A stretch of 19,900 nucleotides of DNA, from NCBI GenBank assembly GCA_025458415.1, contig JALOSN010000011.1:1-19900 (forward strand). Reading direction: 5' to 3'. Positions 7,508 through 13,757 of the stretch are shown here, piece after piece (position 1 is the first letter of the stretch; every line of letters starts with the position of its first letter). The notes beneath the pieces are model-generated. The model did not search any database, was not told where the DNA came from, and worked only from the letters and a program-made list of their open reading frames with translations. Source of the stretch: Hydrogenophaga sp. Lineage in GTDB: Bacteria; Pseudomonadota; Gammaproteobacteria; Burkholderiales; Burkholderiaceae_C. Position numbers and translations under genes: made by a program.

Positions 7508-8743
7508 ATGTTGACCGACATTGCCTGCCGCGCTGCAACCTGCCCACCAGAAAAAAAGCGCGCCCGCCTGGCCGATTCTGGTGGGCTGTACCTGGAAGTG
7601 TCCGGCGCCGGGTCCAAGAGGTGGTTCTGGAAGTACTACGTGGACGGCAAAGAGAAGCGCCTGGCGCTGGGCTCTTACCCTTCCGTTCCCCTGAAGCAAG
7701 CTCGCCAGGACCGCGACGACGCACGCAAGGTGCTGCAGGCTGGCACCGACCCTGCGAAGCACCGCCAGCTTGAGCGACTGCACGCCAGGCAACACTCTGA
7801 AAACACGTTCGAGGCAGTGGCCCGCGAGCTGCACGCCACGAAGGCCGCCAGCTGGAGCCCGCGGTATGGTGAACGGTGGATTGAGCGCATGGAAAAGGAC
7901 CTGTTCCCCTGGATCGGTTCTGTTCCCCTACCCGACATAACGGCGCCCATGCTGCTGAACACCTTGCGCCGAATCGAGCGCAGAGGTGCCCGCGAGACGG
8001 CCCACACCCTACGCAAGACCGCCGGCCAGGTGTTTCAGTTCGGCATTGCCACCGGCCGCTGTGCGCGCAACCCAGCACCGGACCTGCACGGTGCACTGCA
8101 GCCGATGACGGTAAAGCACATGGCCGCCATCCTGGAGCCGGCGACGGCCGGCGAGCTGATGCGCGCCATCCACAATTACCCTGGCCAGCCCGTCACGCGT
8201 GCCGCCCTTCTGCTGGCCGCCCTGCTCTTCCAGCGACCGGGCAACATCCGGGCGATGGAGTGGGCCGAGATTGACCTGGACGCCGCAACCTGGACGATCC
8301 CTTCCATGAAGATGAAACGCAAGCTGGCGCAGAAGATCAACGGCCGGCCCCATGTGGTCCCGCTGGCGCCCCAGGCTGTCGAGATCCTGCGAGACCTGCA
8401 CCCGCTCACGGTCGGCAGTCGCTACGTGTTCCCCAGCCTCATCAGCACCAAGCGCCCCATGAGCGAAAACACGATGCGCGTGGCCCTTCGACGTATGGGC
8501 TACAGCAACGACGATATGACCCCGCACGGGTTCCGGGCGATGGCCCGCACGATCATGGTGGAAAAGCTCGGCATCGCGCCAGACGTGATCGAGGCCCAAC
8601 TGGCGCACGTCAAGTCAGGCCCACTTGGCGCAGCCTATGACCGCGCCGAGTTCATCGACCAGCGCCGCGCAATGATGTGCACATGGGCCGACTACCTGGA
8701 CAAGCTGCGCGAGGGCGCCCAAATCATCCCCTTGCGGGCCTGA
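7508..8743 (+). CDS. int: Tyrosine recombinase / P4-type integrase (DUF4102)
   Basis: The protein has 411 residues. The N-terminal arm-binding DUF4102 domain (about 1-95: LADSGGLYLEV, GSKRWFWKYYVDGKEKRLAL, GSYPSVPLKQAR) is followed by a core-binding helical domain (about 98-190) and a catalytic domain (about 205-390). The catalytic set is visible as Arg243 (FQRPGNIR), His340-x-x-Arg343 (HGFR), His367 (LAHV) and nucleophile Tyr377 (AAYDR). It integrates and, with a directionality factor, excises the element at the tRNA-Arg 3' end. It sits next to attL and is transcribed inward, as usual. ATG 7508 overlaps the inverted TGTTCCCC motif, which suggests autoregulation by arm-site binding. The gene is full length and appears intact. 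Confidence 0.96.
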   Translation: MLTDIACRAATCPPEKKRARLADSGGLYLEVSGAGSKRWFWKYYVDGKEKRLALGSYPSVPLKQARQDRDDARKVLQAGTDPAKHRQLERLHARQHSENTFEAVARELHATKAASWSPRYGERWIERMEKDLFPWIGSVPLPDITAPMLLNTLRRIERRGARETAHTLRKTAGQVFQFGIATGRCARNPAPDLHGALQPMTVKHMAAILEPATAGELMRAIHNYPGQPVTRAALLLAALLFQRPGNIRAMEWAEIDLDAATWTIPSMKMKRKLAQKINGRPHVVPLAPQAVEILRDLHPLTVGSRYVFPSLISTKRPMSENTMRVALRRMGYSNDDMTPHGFRAMARTIMVEKLGIAPDVIEAQLAHVKSGPLGAAYDRAEFIDQRRAMMCTWADYLDKLREGAQIIPLRA

Positions 8744-8751
8744 AACGCCAA

Positions 8752-8775
8752 GCCCAGCGGCGTGAAGAGCTGGGC
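8752..8775 (+). other. Inverted repeat after int
   Basis: GCCCAGC and GCTGGGC form a perfect 7-bp stem with a 10-nt loop just after the integrase stop. No T-run follows, so it is a weak or factor-assisted terminator at best, or an mRNA end structure. Confidence 0.4.
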
Positions 8776-8846
8776 AAACAAAGCGGGGGCGAACAGTGCA
8801 GCAACACCGAACACCCCCTGACCATCATCAAAACGGAGCTTTGAAA

Positions 8847-9290
8847 ATGGCTGATTCGACTGTAAACCAAACTGTCCGCCGCTTTGGGCATGACGACGCC
8901 GTGGCGGCCCTTGAACACGTAGCCCGGGCCACCGCGATTCTGCGAGTGCTGACGATAGCCGTGGCCGCTCAGAAAGACCGCGCTGCAGTCTTTGAAGACA
9001 ACAGGGTGGCACGGTGGAGTCCCGCCGTTGTCCAAGCCATCGCATCCGTCAAAGCCGTTCGCGAACCACTGGATGAAATGGCCTGTTCACCGAACGGCGA
9101 CTGGTGCACACCCTTGACGATATTGGAGGCCCTGGACGCCGCCTTGTGGCAGACGGGGATCGGGGAAGCCAAGGACCTGACGTTTGACGAGTTCAGACAG
9201 TCCGTCCAAGCCGCGATAGATGGCCTGGAAAGGCTCCAGCGCGACATTGCCCAAGGCGCTGAAGACCTGGCCCCGGTCGAGGAGGTATGA
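8847..9290 (+). CDS. Unknown satellite protein
   Basis: The 147-residue protein is not recognised. ATG 8847 has GGAG 8 nt upstream and is preferred over GTG 8796, which has no ribosome site. The sequence is mostly helical and soluble with no membrane segment. A motif CSPNGDWCTPL (about 85-95) contains two Cys, and the C-terminal half is acidic (LTFDEFRQSVQAAIDGLERL). It is the first gene of a close-packed run after int and is followed by the next gene with a 2-nt gap. The position suggests an accessory or regulatory role, but nothing in the sequence fixes it. Confidence 0.7.
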   Translation: MADSTVNQTVRRFGHDDAVAALEHVARATAILRVLTIAVAAQKDRAAVFEDNRVARWSPAVVQAIASVKAVREPLDEMACSPNGDWCTPLTILEALDAALWQTGIGEAKDLTFDEFRQSVQAAIDGLERLQRDIAQGAEDLAPVEEV

Positions 9291-9292
9291 CC

Positions 9293-9595
9293 ATGTCGCC
9301 CGACCAATACCGGCAGCAGTCCCACGAACTGGCACGCGATGCTGTCGCCTGCCTGGCGCGCGCGGTGAACCGCTTCAGCACCCAAGAGATCCCCTACCGC
9401 TACACCCCCGAGGTTCACGACAAGATGCTCAGGCTGAGCGTGGAGATTGCACGACTGATCGAGCACGGAGACATTGAGCCGAATCCAGCGCATGCCCTGT
9501 ACAAGCGAGCTGTGGCTGCACGGAACGACAAGGGGCTGCAGAAGATGCTTCTTGCCCTGACCAAGGGTCCAACCAAGAGACACCGCCATGGGTAG
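9293..9595 (+). CDS. Unknown small satellite protein
   Basis: The 100-residue helical, charged protein is not recognised. Two starts are possible, ATG 9287 and ATG 9293. The ribosome site GAGGAGG ends directly at 9285-9286, so 9293 has the correct spacing and was chosen; 9287 would add Met-Thr. The end is basic (KGPTKRHRHG) and overlaps the next gene by 8 bp, so the two are translationally coupled. No Cys-rich, HTH or membrane motif is visible. Confidence 0.7.
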   Translation: MSPDQYRQQSHELARDAVACLARAVNRFSTQEIPYRYTPEVHDKMLRLSVEIARLIEHGDIEPNPAHALYKRAVAARNDKGLQKMLLALTKGPTKRHRHG

Positions 9596-10073
9596 CGGCA
9601 AGCCGCTACCCGTCAAGATCGGCCTGAACATTCAGGCTAGCCAGGTTCGACGCGTCGCCGAAGCCCTTGGCGCCGGTGACGTGTCGGAGTGCAAAAGCAC
9701 CGAGGTGAAGCACACCGTCGAAGTTCTTGCCCTGCTGCTGGTGATCGAAGAAATCGCGCCTGGCGTGATCGGGGAAGTTCTGAACACCCTGGCGGCACAC
9801 TACATCAAGCAACTGAGGCGCGACACCATCGCGACGGAGGCCGCCGCACGCGCCACCGATGCCGGCTTCGGCCCCGAGTGGATGGCGGCCCTGGAGAGCG
9901 CGCAACACCCCAGGCAGAAGGACATGCTTCTGCGAATGGTCGAGCTACACATGAAGGCCAACCAGACCGGACAGGCCGAGGCCATCCGAGCCATCGCGGC
10001 ACAGACTGGCCAGGAGGAAGACAGCGTGCGACGTACTGTCACAAGAGCCAAGGCACGCAGCAAGAGCAGCTAG
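9588..10073 (+). CDS. Unknown satellite protein with helix-turn-helix-like C-terminus
   Basis: The 161-residue protein is not recognised. It begins inside the preceding gene (8-bp overlap). It is Ala-rich and helical with a hydrophobic stretch VEVLALLLVIEEIAPGVIG (about 45-63) too broken for a membrane span. The C-terminal part (AEAIRAIAAQTGQEEDSVRR, then TVTRAKARSK) has the rhythm of a helix-turn-helix with a basic tail, which would suit DNA binding, but this is a weak resemblance. A hairpin at 10086 follows the stop. Confidence 0.7.
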   Translation: MGSGKPLPVKIGLNIQASQVRRVAEALGAGDVSECKSTEVKHTVEVLALLLVIEEIAPGVIGEVLNTLAAHYIKQLRRDTIATEAAARATDAGFGPEWMAALESAQHPRQKDMLLRMVELHMKANQTGQAEAIRAIAAQTGQEEDSVRRTVTRAKARSKSS

Positions 10074-10085
10074 TGTGCAGGGTCA

Positions 10086-10113
10086 AAGGGACACCGTACG
10101 CGGAGTGTCCCTT
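10086..10113 (+). terminator. Hairpin terminator ending the int-side gene run
   Basis: AAGGGACAC (10086-10094) pairs perfectly with GTGTCCCTT (10105-10113) across a 10-nt loop, 12 nt after the stop at 10073. The following bases are GTTTGC, a short T-run, so the terminator is moderate. It divides the integrase side from the alpA-replication side. Confidence 0.6.
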
Positions 10114-10141
10114 GTTTGCACCCGTCAACGCTCGGAAGATC

Positions 10142-10216
10142 GCGCCACACCAAACCAAGTGGCGCCGAAAGAATCCCCTGCAGTGCATGACATTCATTGC
10201 CTAGACGATGTCACTG
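10142..10216. promoter_or_regulatory. Inverted repeats in the leader of the alpA-type gene
   Basis: Within the 186-bp gap 10074-10259, besides the hairpin at 10086, there is a perfect 7-bp inverted repeat GCGCCAC/GTGGCGC (10142-10148, 10159-10165) and a second one TGACAT/ATGTCA (10188-10193, 10208-10213), itself flanked by CAGTG and CACTG. Two dyads before a regulator-helicase operon look like operators. I see no clear promoter hexamers, and the bound protein is unknown. Confidence 0.35.
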
Positions 10217-10259
10217 CGTCCCGGATTCAATGCGCCCATGTTCAACCAAAGGACACCAT

Positions 10260-10502
10260 ATGGACGCAAAGAAGACCGCACTGCATGAAGGCAACAAACA
10301 GCCCATCACTGCCGCACTCATCCCGGAGGCCCGGCTTCGGATTCAGACGGTAAGCCAGCTCACTGGCTGGTCGGCCTCGACCATCCGGCGCAAGATGGCG
10401 ACGGGCGACTTCCCCCAGCCGATCCGCGACGGCAAGCGCTGCACTCGCTGGATTGCTGGCGAGGTCCTGGCGCGACTGCGCAAGGATCGCGGGGTATGGT
10501 GA
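10260..10502 (+). CDS. alpA: AlpA-family regulator / excisionase-like protein
   Basis: The 80-residue protein has ATG 10260 with AAAGGA 7 nt upstream; the in-frame extension to 10197 has no ribosome site. The core LRIQTVSQLTGWSASTIRRK (about 26-45) is the MerR-like winged helix of the AlpA/Phage_AlpA family. It is followed by GDFPQPIRDGKRCTRWIAGE, the family's second conserved block. AlpA proteins in P4-like elements and phage-inducible islands act as activators of excision or of the replication genes. It starts an operon-like run in which the next genes overlap by ATG/TGA, so it probably sets expression of the helicase. Confidence 0.85.
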   Translation: MDAKKTALHEGNKQPITAALIPEARLRIQTVSQLTGWSASTIRRKMATGDFPQPIRDGKRCTRWIAGEVLARLRKDRGVW

Positions 10503-11056
10503 CCGCCCGCCGCAAACGGCAAGCACCACCTGGCCCGCCCAGCCTGCCGGGTCCGGCCGAGATGCTGGCGCTGGGCTGGCGATGCCTTGATGAGCAGCAC
10601 GCGCATGACCGCCCTATCTGGCTGCATCGGACCTGGGTAAACGGGGACAGGCGCAGCGAGTTCCTAACTTTCGAGCTGGGGCTGGACTTGCGCCTACGGG
10701 TCTATTCATCGAGCACCGGCCGGATATTGGCCGAGTCGGACGAATCGAGGCCGCCGCCCCAAAGCAGCCGGGAAAGCCTGGCGGCGATGGCCCGTCGACT
10801 TGCGGCCAGCATCCCAGCACGCGAGGTGACGCCCGAGGAGATGCTGCGCCGCTTCGCGCTGATCTACGGTACGAGCTGGGCGTGGGATCAAGACTTGCAG
10901 ATGGCACTGTCTCTGCGATCCCTGCGCGTGCACCTGGGCCGCGCAGCGGTTCAGGACTGGCTGCTTAACCCTAACCGCCGCAGCGTGCTGGCCGCGCAAC
11001 TCGACCTATCACCGCGCGCCGCTTCGGCGGTCCGTAGAGCCGGGACGATCCGATGA
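10496..11056 (+). CDS. Unknown protein between alpA and the helicase
   Basis: The 186-residue protein is not recognised. It overlaps the alpA end by 7 bp, and its own stop overlaps the helicase start (ATGA), so it is co-translated with the replication genes. The N-terminus is basic and Pro-rich (RRKRQAPPGPPSLPGP), followed by a compact region with WLHRTWVNGD and LGLDLRLRVYSS, and an Arg-rich C-terminus. The next gene lacks a primase domain, so this protein fills the place where P4-like systems have one. No TOPRIM or prim-pol catalytic motif (such as DxD) is convincing, so a primase role is only a positional guess. Confidence 0.7.
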   Translation: MVTARRKRQAPPGPPSLPGPAEMLALGWRCLDEQHAHDRPIWLHRTWVNGDRRSEFLTFELGLDLRLRVYSSSTGRILAESDESRPPPQSSRESLAAMARRLAASIPAREVTPEEMLRRFALIYGTSWAWDQDLQMALSLRSLRVHLGRAAVQDWLLNPNRRSVLAAQLDLSPRAASAVRRAGTIR

Positions 11057-12447
11057 ACGACGACCCGATCCAACTTCCGGCCGGATTCTCGGACGACGCG
11101 CTGGCGACCCGGTACGCGGACCGCTACCACCCAGATTCGCGCTACGTGGCCGCCTGGGGTCAGTGGTTCATCTACACCGGCCAAGTGTGGGAGCAGGACA
11201 AGACCTTGCTGCCACTGGAGCGGGCACGCGAGACATGCCGCGAGGCTTGCGAAGACCTGCTTTGCATGGAACACCTACAGGACGCGAAGCGCGAGCGACT
11301 GATGAAGGAGCAGCGCAGCGCCCGCACGGTGCAGGCCATCCTCTTGCTGGCACGCGCGGACCGGCGACTGGCCGCCACCACTGAGCTTTGGGACTCCGAC
11401 CCATGGACATTGAACACGCCCGGCGGCGAGGTAGACCTGCGCACCGGCCAGATGCGACCACACCAGGCCGACAGCTACTGCAGCAAGATCACCGCCGCGG
11501 CCCCGACGGATGCGACTTGCCCGACCTGGCTGGCGTTCCTCGACCGCGTGACAGCCTCAGACAAGGCCCTGCAGGGCTACCTGCAGCGGCTTTGCGGATA
11601 CGCCCTTGTGGGCGAGGTGATCGAGCACATGATGGCGTTTTTCTATGGACTGGGCGCCAACGGCAAGTCGACCTTTGTCAACACCGTGGCCGGGATCATG
11701 GGCAGCTATGCGCAGACGGCGCCCATGGACACGTTCACCGAGACAGCCGGCAGCCAGCACCCGACCGACCTGGCAATGCTGCGAGGCGCGCGCCTGGTGA
11801 CAGCGACCGAGACGGAAGACGGCCGGCGCTGGGCCGCTGCCAAGATCAAGGTTCTGACCGGCGCCGACACGGTATCGGCCCGTTTCATGCGCCAGGACTT
11901 TTTCGAGTACCGGCCTCAGTTCACGCTGATCATTTCCGGCAACCACAAGCCGGGCCTGCGCAGTGTGGATGAGGCGATGCGACGCCGCCTGCACCTGACA
12001 CCGTTTACCCAGACGATACCGGCACACGAGCGTGACCCGGACCTTCCCAAAAAGCTACAGGCCGAATGGCCGGCCATCCTGCGCTGGATGATCGAGGGCT
12101 GCCTGGCATGGCAGCAGACCGGCCTGAACCCGCCGGCCATCGTGACCTCAGCGACCGAGGATTACCTGCAGGCCGAGGACGTGCTAGGCCAGTGGCTGGA
12201 CGAAGCGACCGAGCGGGACGCCAATGCTTTCGAGCACACCAGCGTGCTGCACGACGACTACCGGCAGTGGGCCGAGCGGTCCGGGGAGAAGTTCCTGGGG
12301 TCCAAGCGGTTCGGCCAGGCCCTGGAGGACCGAGGACTGGTGCGCGACCGACGCAAGACCGGCAAAGGGTTCACCGGACGGCGACTGAAGGACCTGGGGG
12401 CAAGGCCCTGGAACCGAGGCAAGCCGGACCTGCTGGGCGATGCGTGA
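11053..12447 (+). CDS. P4/D5-type SF3 replicative helicase (without primase domain)
   Basis: The protein has 464 residues. The D5_N-like N-terminal domain (about 15-175: YVAAWGQWFIYTGQVWEQD, WDSDPWTLNTPGG) is followed by an SF3 AAA+ helicase. Walker A is GLGANGKST (199-207, Lys205). An acidic Walker B-type segment TATETEDG follows, then motif C IISGNHKP with sensor Asn297, then the arginine-rich EAMRRRLH. A C-terminal winged-helix segment (FLGSKRFGQALEDRGLV, about 415-431) is the expected origin-binding part. P4 alpha is a much larger primase-helicase; here the primase part is absent, so the element may use host primase or the preceding gene product. Iteron arrays that could be its origin begin 9 bp after the stop. 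Confidence 0.93.
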   Translation: MNDDPIQLPAGFSDDALATRYADRYHPDSRYVAAWGQWFIYTGQVWEQDKTLLPLERARETCREACEDLLCMEHLQDAKRERLMKEQRSARTVQAILLLARADRRLAATTELWDSDPWTLNTPGGEVDLRTGQMRPHQADSYCSKITAAAPTDATCPTWLAFLDRVTASDKALQGYLQRLCGYALVGEVIEHMMAFFYGLGANGKSTFVNTVAGIMGSYAQTAPMDTFTETAGSQHPTDLAMLRGARLVTATETEDGRRWAAAKIKVLTGADTVSARFMRQDFFEYRPQFTLIISGNHKPGLRSVDEAMRRRLHLTPFTQTIPAHERDPDLPKKLQAEWPAILRWMIEGCLAWQQTGLNPPAIVTSATEDYLQAEDVLGQWLDEATERDANAFEHTSVLHDDYRQWAERSGEKFLGSKRFGQALEDRGLVRDRRKTGKGFTGRRLKDLGARPWNRGKPDLLGDA

Positions 12448-12455
12448 CCCCAAAA

Positions 12456-12576
12456 GGTGCCGCTGGTGCCACTTGTGCCAGTTCTTTTGTATCCCCTCTT
12501 ACGCGTGCGCGCGTGACGCGTGCGCACGCGTAGAGGTGGAATGTGGAGAAGCGGCACAAGTGGCACCACCGGCACC
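12456..12576. other. Candidate replication origin: two inverted iteron arrays around a hairpin
   Basis: Three tandem 9-bp units (GGTGCCGCT, GGTGCCACT, TGTGCCAGT; 12456-12482) face three inverted units (AGCGGCACA, AGTGGCACC, ACCGGCACC; 12550-12576). The two arms match over 24 bp with one mismatch. Between them lies a second dyad: CCTCT plus ACGCGTGCGC (12495-12510, one bulged T) against GCGCACGCGT plus AGAGG (12522-12536), containing the perfect 16-bp palindrome ACGCGTGCGCACGCGT (12516-12531). An AT-rich stretch follows at about 12662-12700. P4 ori also uses short GGTG-type iterons bound by its helicase protein. It could instead be a packaging site or a strong transcription barrier. Confidence 0.65.
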
Positions 12577-12639
12577 CACCCCCCCGGCTTGGGTCCTTCC
12601 GATGTGGTTTCCCTGCGGGTCATTCGCGGCCCGCGCGCC

Positions 12640-12654
12640 CTGTAGACAGTACAG
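12640..12654. promoter_or_regulatory. Operator-like palindrome before the TerS-like gene
   Basis: CTGTAGACAGTACAG is a perfect 5-bp dyad (CTGTA/TACAG) with a 5-bp spacer, 57 bp before the TerS-like start. It resembles a LexA box, but the spacing between CTGT and ACAG is 7 where LexA needs 8, so it is not a standard SOS box. No clear promoter hexamers are visible in 12580-12711. Confidence 0.3.
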
Positions 12655-12711
12655 GAATGAGTGGGTTTTAGAAGTGGAATATCAGTTGTTTTTTATCAAT
12701 GAGGAATCTCT

Positions 12712-13281
12712 ATGACACAGAGCGAGCTCGCCCAGGCCCTGGGCATCACCCAGGCCGCCGTGTCCAAGCTGGCCAGGCGCGGCATGCCGACGGATACCGT
12801 CGAGCGGGCGACCCGCTGGCGCCGTCGGCACCTGCAAACCGGCCGCATGAAGGGCATCCGGCGCGAGACCGCACCGGCCCAGCCCCTGGCACCTGAAGGC
12901 CAAACGCCGGCCGCCACGGCACCCGAAGACCTCGACCTGTTCGACGGCGACGACGAAGACCCGGATGAAGCCCACATCCGACAGTACCGAGACGCCCGCG
13001 ACCGGCGAGAGCACTTCCAAGCTGAGATGGCGCGCCTGGCCTACGAAAAAGAGTGCGGCCGCCTGATGGAGACCTCCGAGGTGGTCAACATCGCCAGCAC
13101 CGCCGGCACCATGCTGCGCACCCACCTGGAACAGATCCCCGAGCGATTGGCGCCCAGGCTGGCCGGCGCCACCGATGAGCGCCTGGTGGTTGCCATCCTG
13201 GCGGAGGAGATCGAGGCGGCCCTGGCCGAGCTGTCGCACCAGTTCAGCAAGCTGGCCCGCGACGTGGAGGCCGCGACATGA
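12712..13281 (+). CDS. Terminase small subunit-like protein (Nu1/DUF1441 type)
   Basis: The protein has 189 residues, with GAGGA 6 nt before ATG 12712. Residues 1-40 form a helix-turn-helix (SELAQALGITQAAVSKLARR). A Pro/Ala linker and an acidic patch (DLDLFDGDDEDPDEA) follow, then a long helical domain with REHFQAEMARLAYEKECGRL and LEQIPERLAPRLAG. That arrangement, HTH then a YRDAR...YEKECGRLM helix block, matches small terminase subunits and DUF1441 phage proteins. These recognise the pac or cos site and hand DNA to the large subunit. No large subunit is encoded nearby, as in SaPI-type islands, where a satellite TerS redirects the helper's motor. A plain DNA-binding regulator is the alternative. 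Confidence 0.65.
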   Translation: MTQSELAQALGITQAAVSKLARRGMPTDTVERATRWRRRHLQTGRMKGIRRETAPAQPLAPEGQTPAATAPEDLDLFDGDDEDPDEAHIRQYRDARDRREHFQAEMARLAYEKECGRLMETSEVVNIASTAGTMLRTHLEQIPERLAPRLAGATDERLVVAILAEEIEAALAELSHQFSKLARDVEAAT

Positions 13282-13505
13282 AACCCATCGTGCGAGCACC
13301 GACCGGACCCGGCCGCCCATCCGTCGAGCTGATGCTGATGAACATCGCAGCCGACTCCCAAATCTTCGGCCTACGTGAGGTGCCGAACCGGATGCCCGAA
13401 GTCCGGCGCCTGCCAGGCGAGAGCCTGCAGGCCCTGCTGGCCCGCGCCCTGCATCTGGTCACAGGCACGGGCCTCGTGGTGGCCTGGCCGATCACGAAGC
13501 CTTGA
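13278..13505 (+). CDS. Small unknown satellite protein
   Basis: The 75-residue protein is not recognised. Its ATG overlaps the TerS-like stop (ATGA), so it is translationally coupled. It has an N-terminal GPGRPSVELMLMNIAADSQI segment and a C-terminal hydrophobic stretch (LLARALHLVTGTGLVVAWPI) that could be one membrane-associated helix or a buried core. Its stop codon lies inside the -35 hexamer of the next promoter (13502). Between TerS and capsid genes a head-related or accessory role is possible, but not shown. Confidence 0.6.
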   Translation: MKPIVRAPTGPGRPSVELMLMNIAADSQIFGLREVPNRMPEVRRLPGESLQALLARALHLVTGTGLVVAWPITKP

Positions 13506-13530
13506 CAGCTAGCATTTCATGTGATACGAT
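13502..13530 (+). promoter_or_regulatory. Strong sigma-70 promoter before the capsid leader
   Basis: A perfect -35 TTGACA (13502-13507) is followed by a 17-bp spacer and -10 TACGAT (13525-13530), predicting a transcript start near 13537. It is the best promoter I see in the element. Confidence 0.75.
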
Positions 13531-13536
13531 AGCGAC

Positions 13537-13703
13537 TTCATCGAGTCTTGAAAGCCTGGCTCTCTGTATCGCCTTGGTCGGCTTCCGCAGAGAAACGCCA
13601 GACCCCCGGCAGGGATGCCGGAATGCCGACAAGATGCGTGGCTTCGGATCCTCGGGTAGGACGCCGGCCCTCGACAAGCTGCACCGCATTGCGGTGTGTT
13701 TTT
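13537..13703 (+). ncRNA. Candidate small regulatory RNA / attenuated leader (C4-like)
   Basis: Between the consensus promoter (13502-13530) and a terminator (13682-13703) lie about 165 nt with strong pairing. CTTGGTCGGC (13573-13582) pairs with GCCGACAAG (13625-13633), with one bulged G. Inside, CCGGCA/TGCCGG (13606-13621) forms a GGGA-capped hairpin. No ORF here has a ribosome site. P1/P4-type phages and related elements carry a C4-type antisense RNA as an immunity or regulatory RNA in comparable regions, and the base composition of this segment reminds me of that class. The assignment is inference. The alternative is a leader that attenuates capsid expression. Confidence 0.5.
13682..13703 (+). 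terminator. Rho-independent terminator before the capsid gene
   Basis: CACCGC (13682-13687) pairs with GCGGTG (13691-13696) across an ATT loop, followed by TGTTTTT. It lies between the strong promoter and the capsid start, so capsid expression requires read-through or antitermination. A second dyad GGGCGCC/GGCGCCC (13708-13714, 13735-13741) follows before the capsid ribosome site. Confidence 0.75.
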
Positions 13704-13757
13704 GATCGGGCGCCGGCTTTCCTCTTTTCTGGCGGGCGCCCTGCATAGGACCCTGCC

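Noticed and set aside
12501..12531. CRISPR-like or Z-DNA tract
   Set aside because: The alternating ACGCGTGCGC sequence is part of one nested dyad, not a spaced repeat array. No cas genes are present.
13548..13748. Small ORF before the capsid gene
   Set aside because: It has no ribosome site, and it overlaps the paired RNA, the terminator and the second dyad. The interval is better explained as non-coding.
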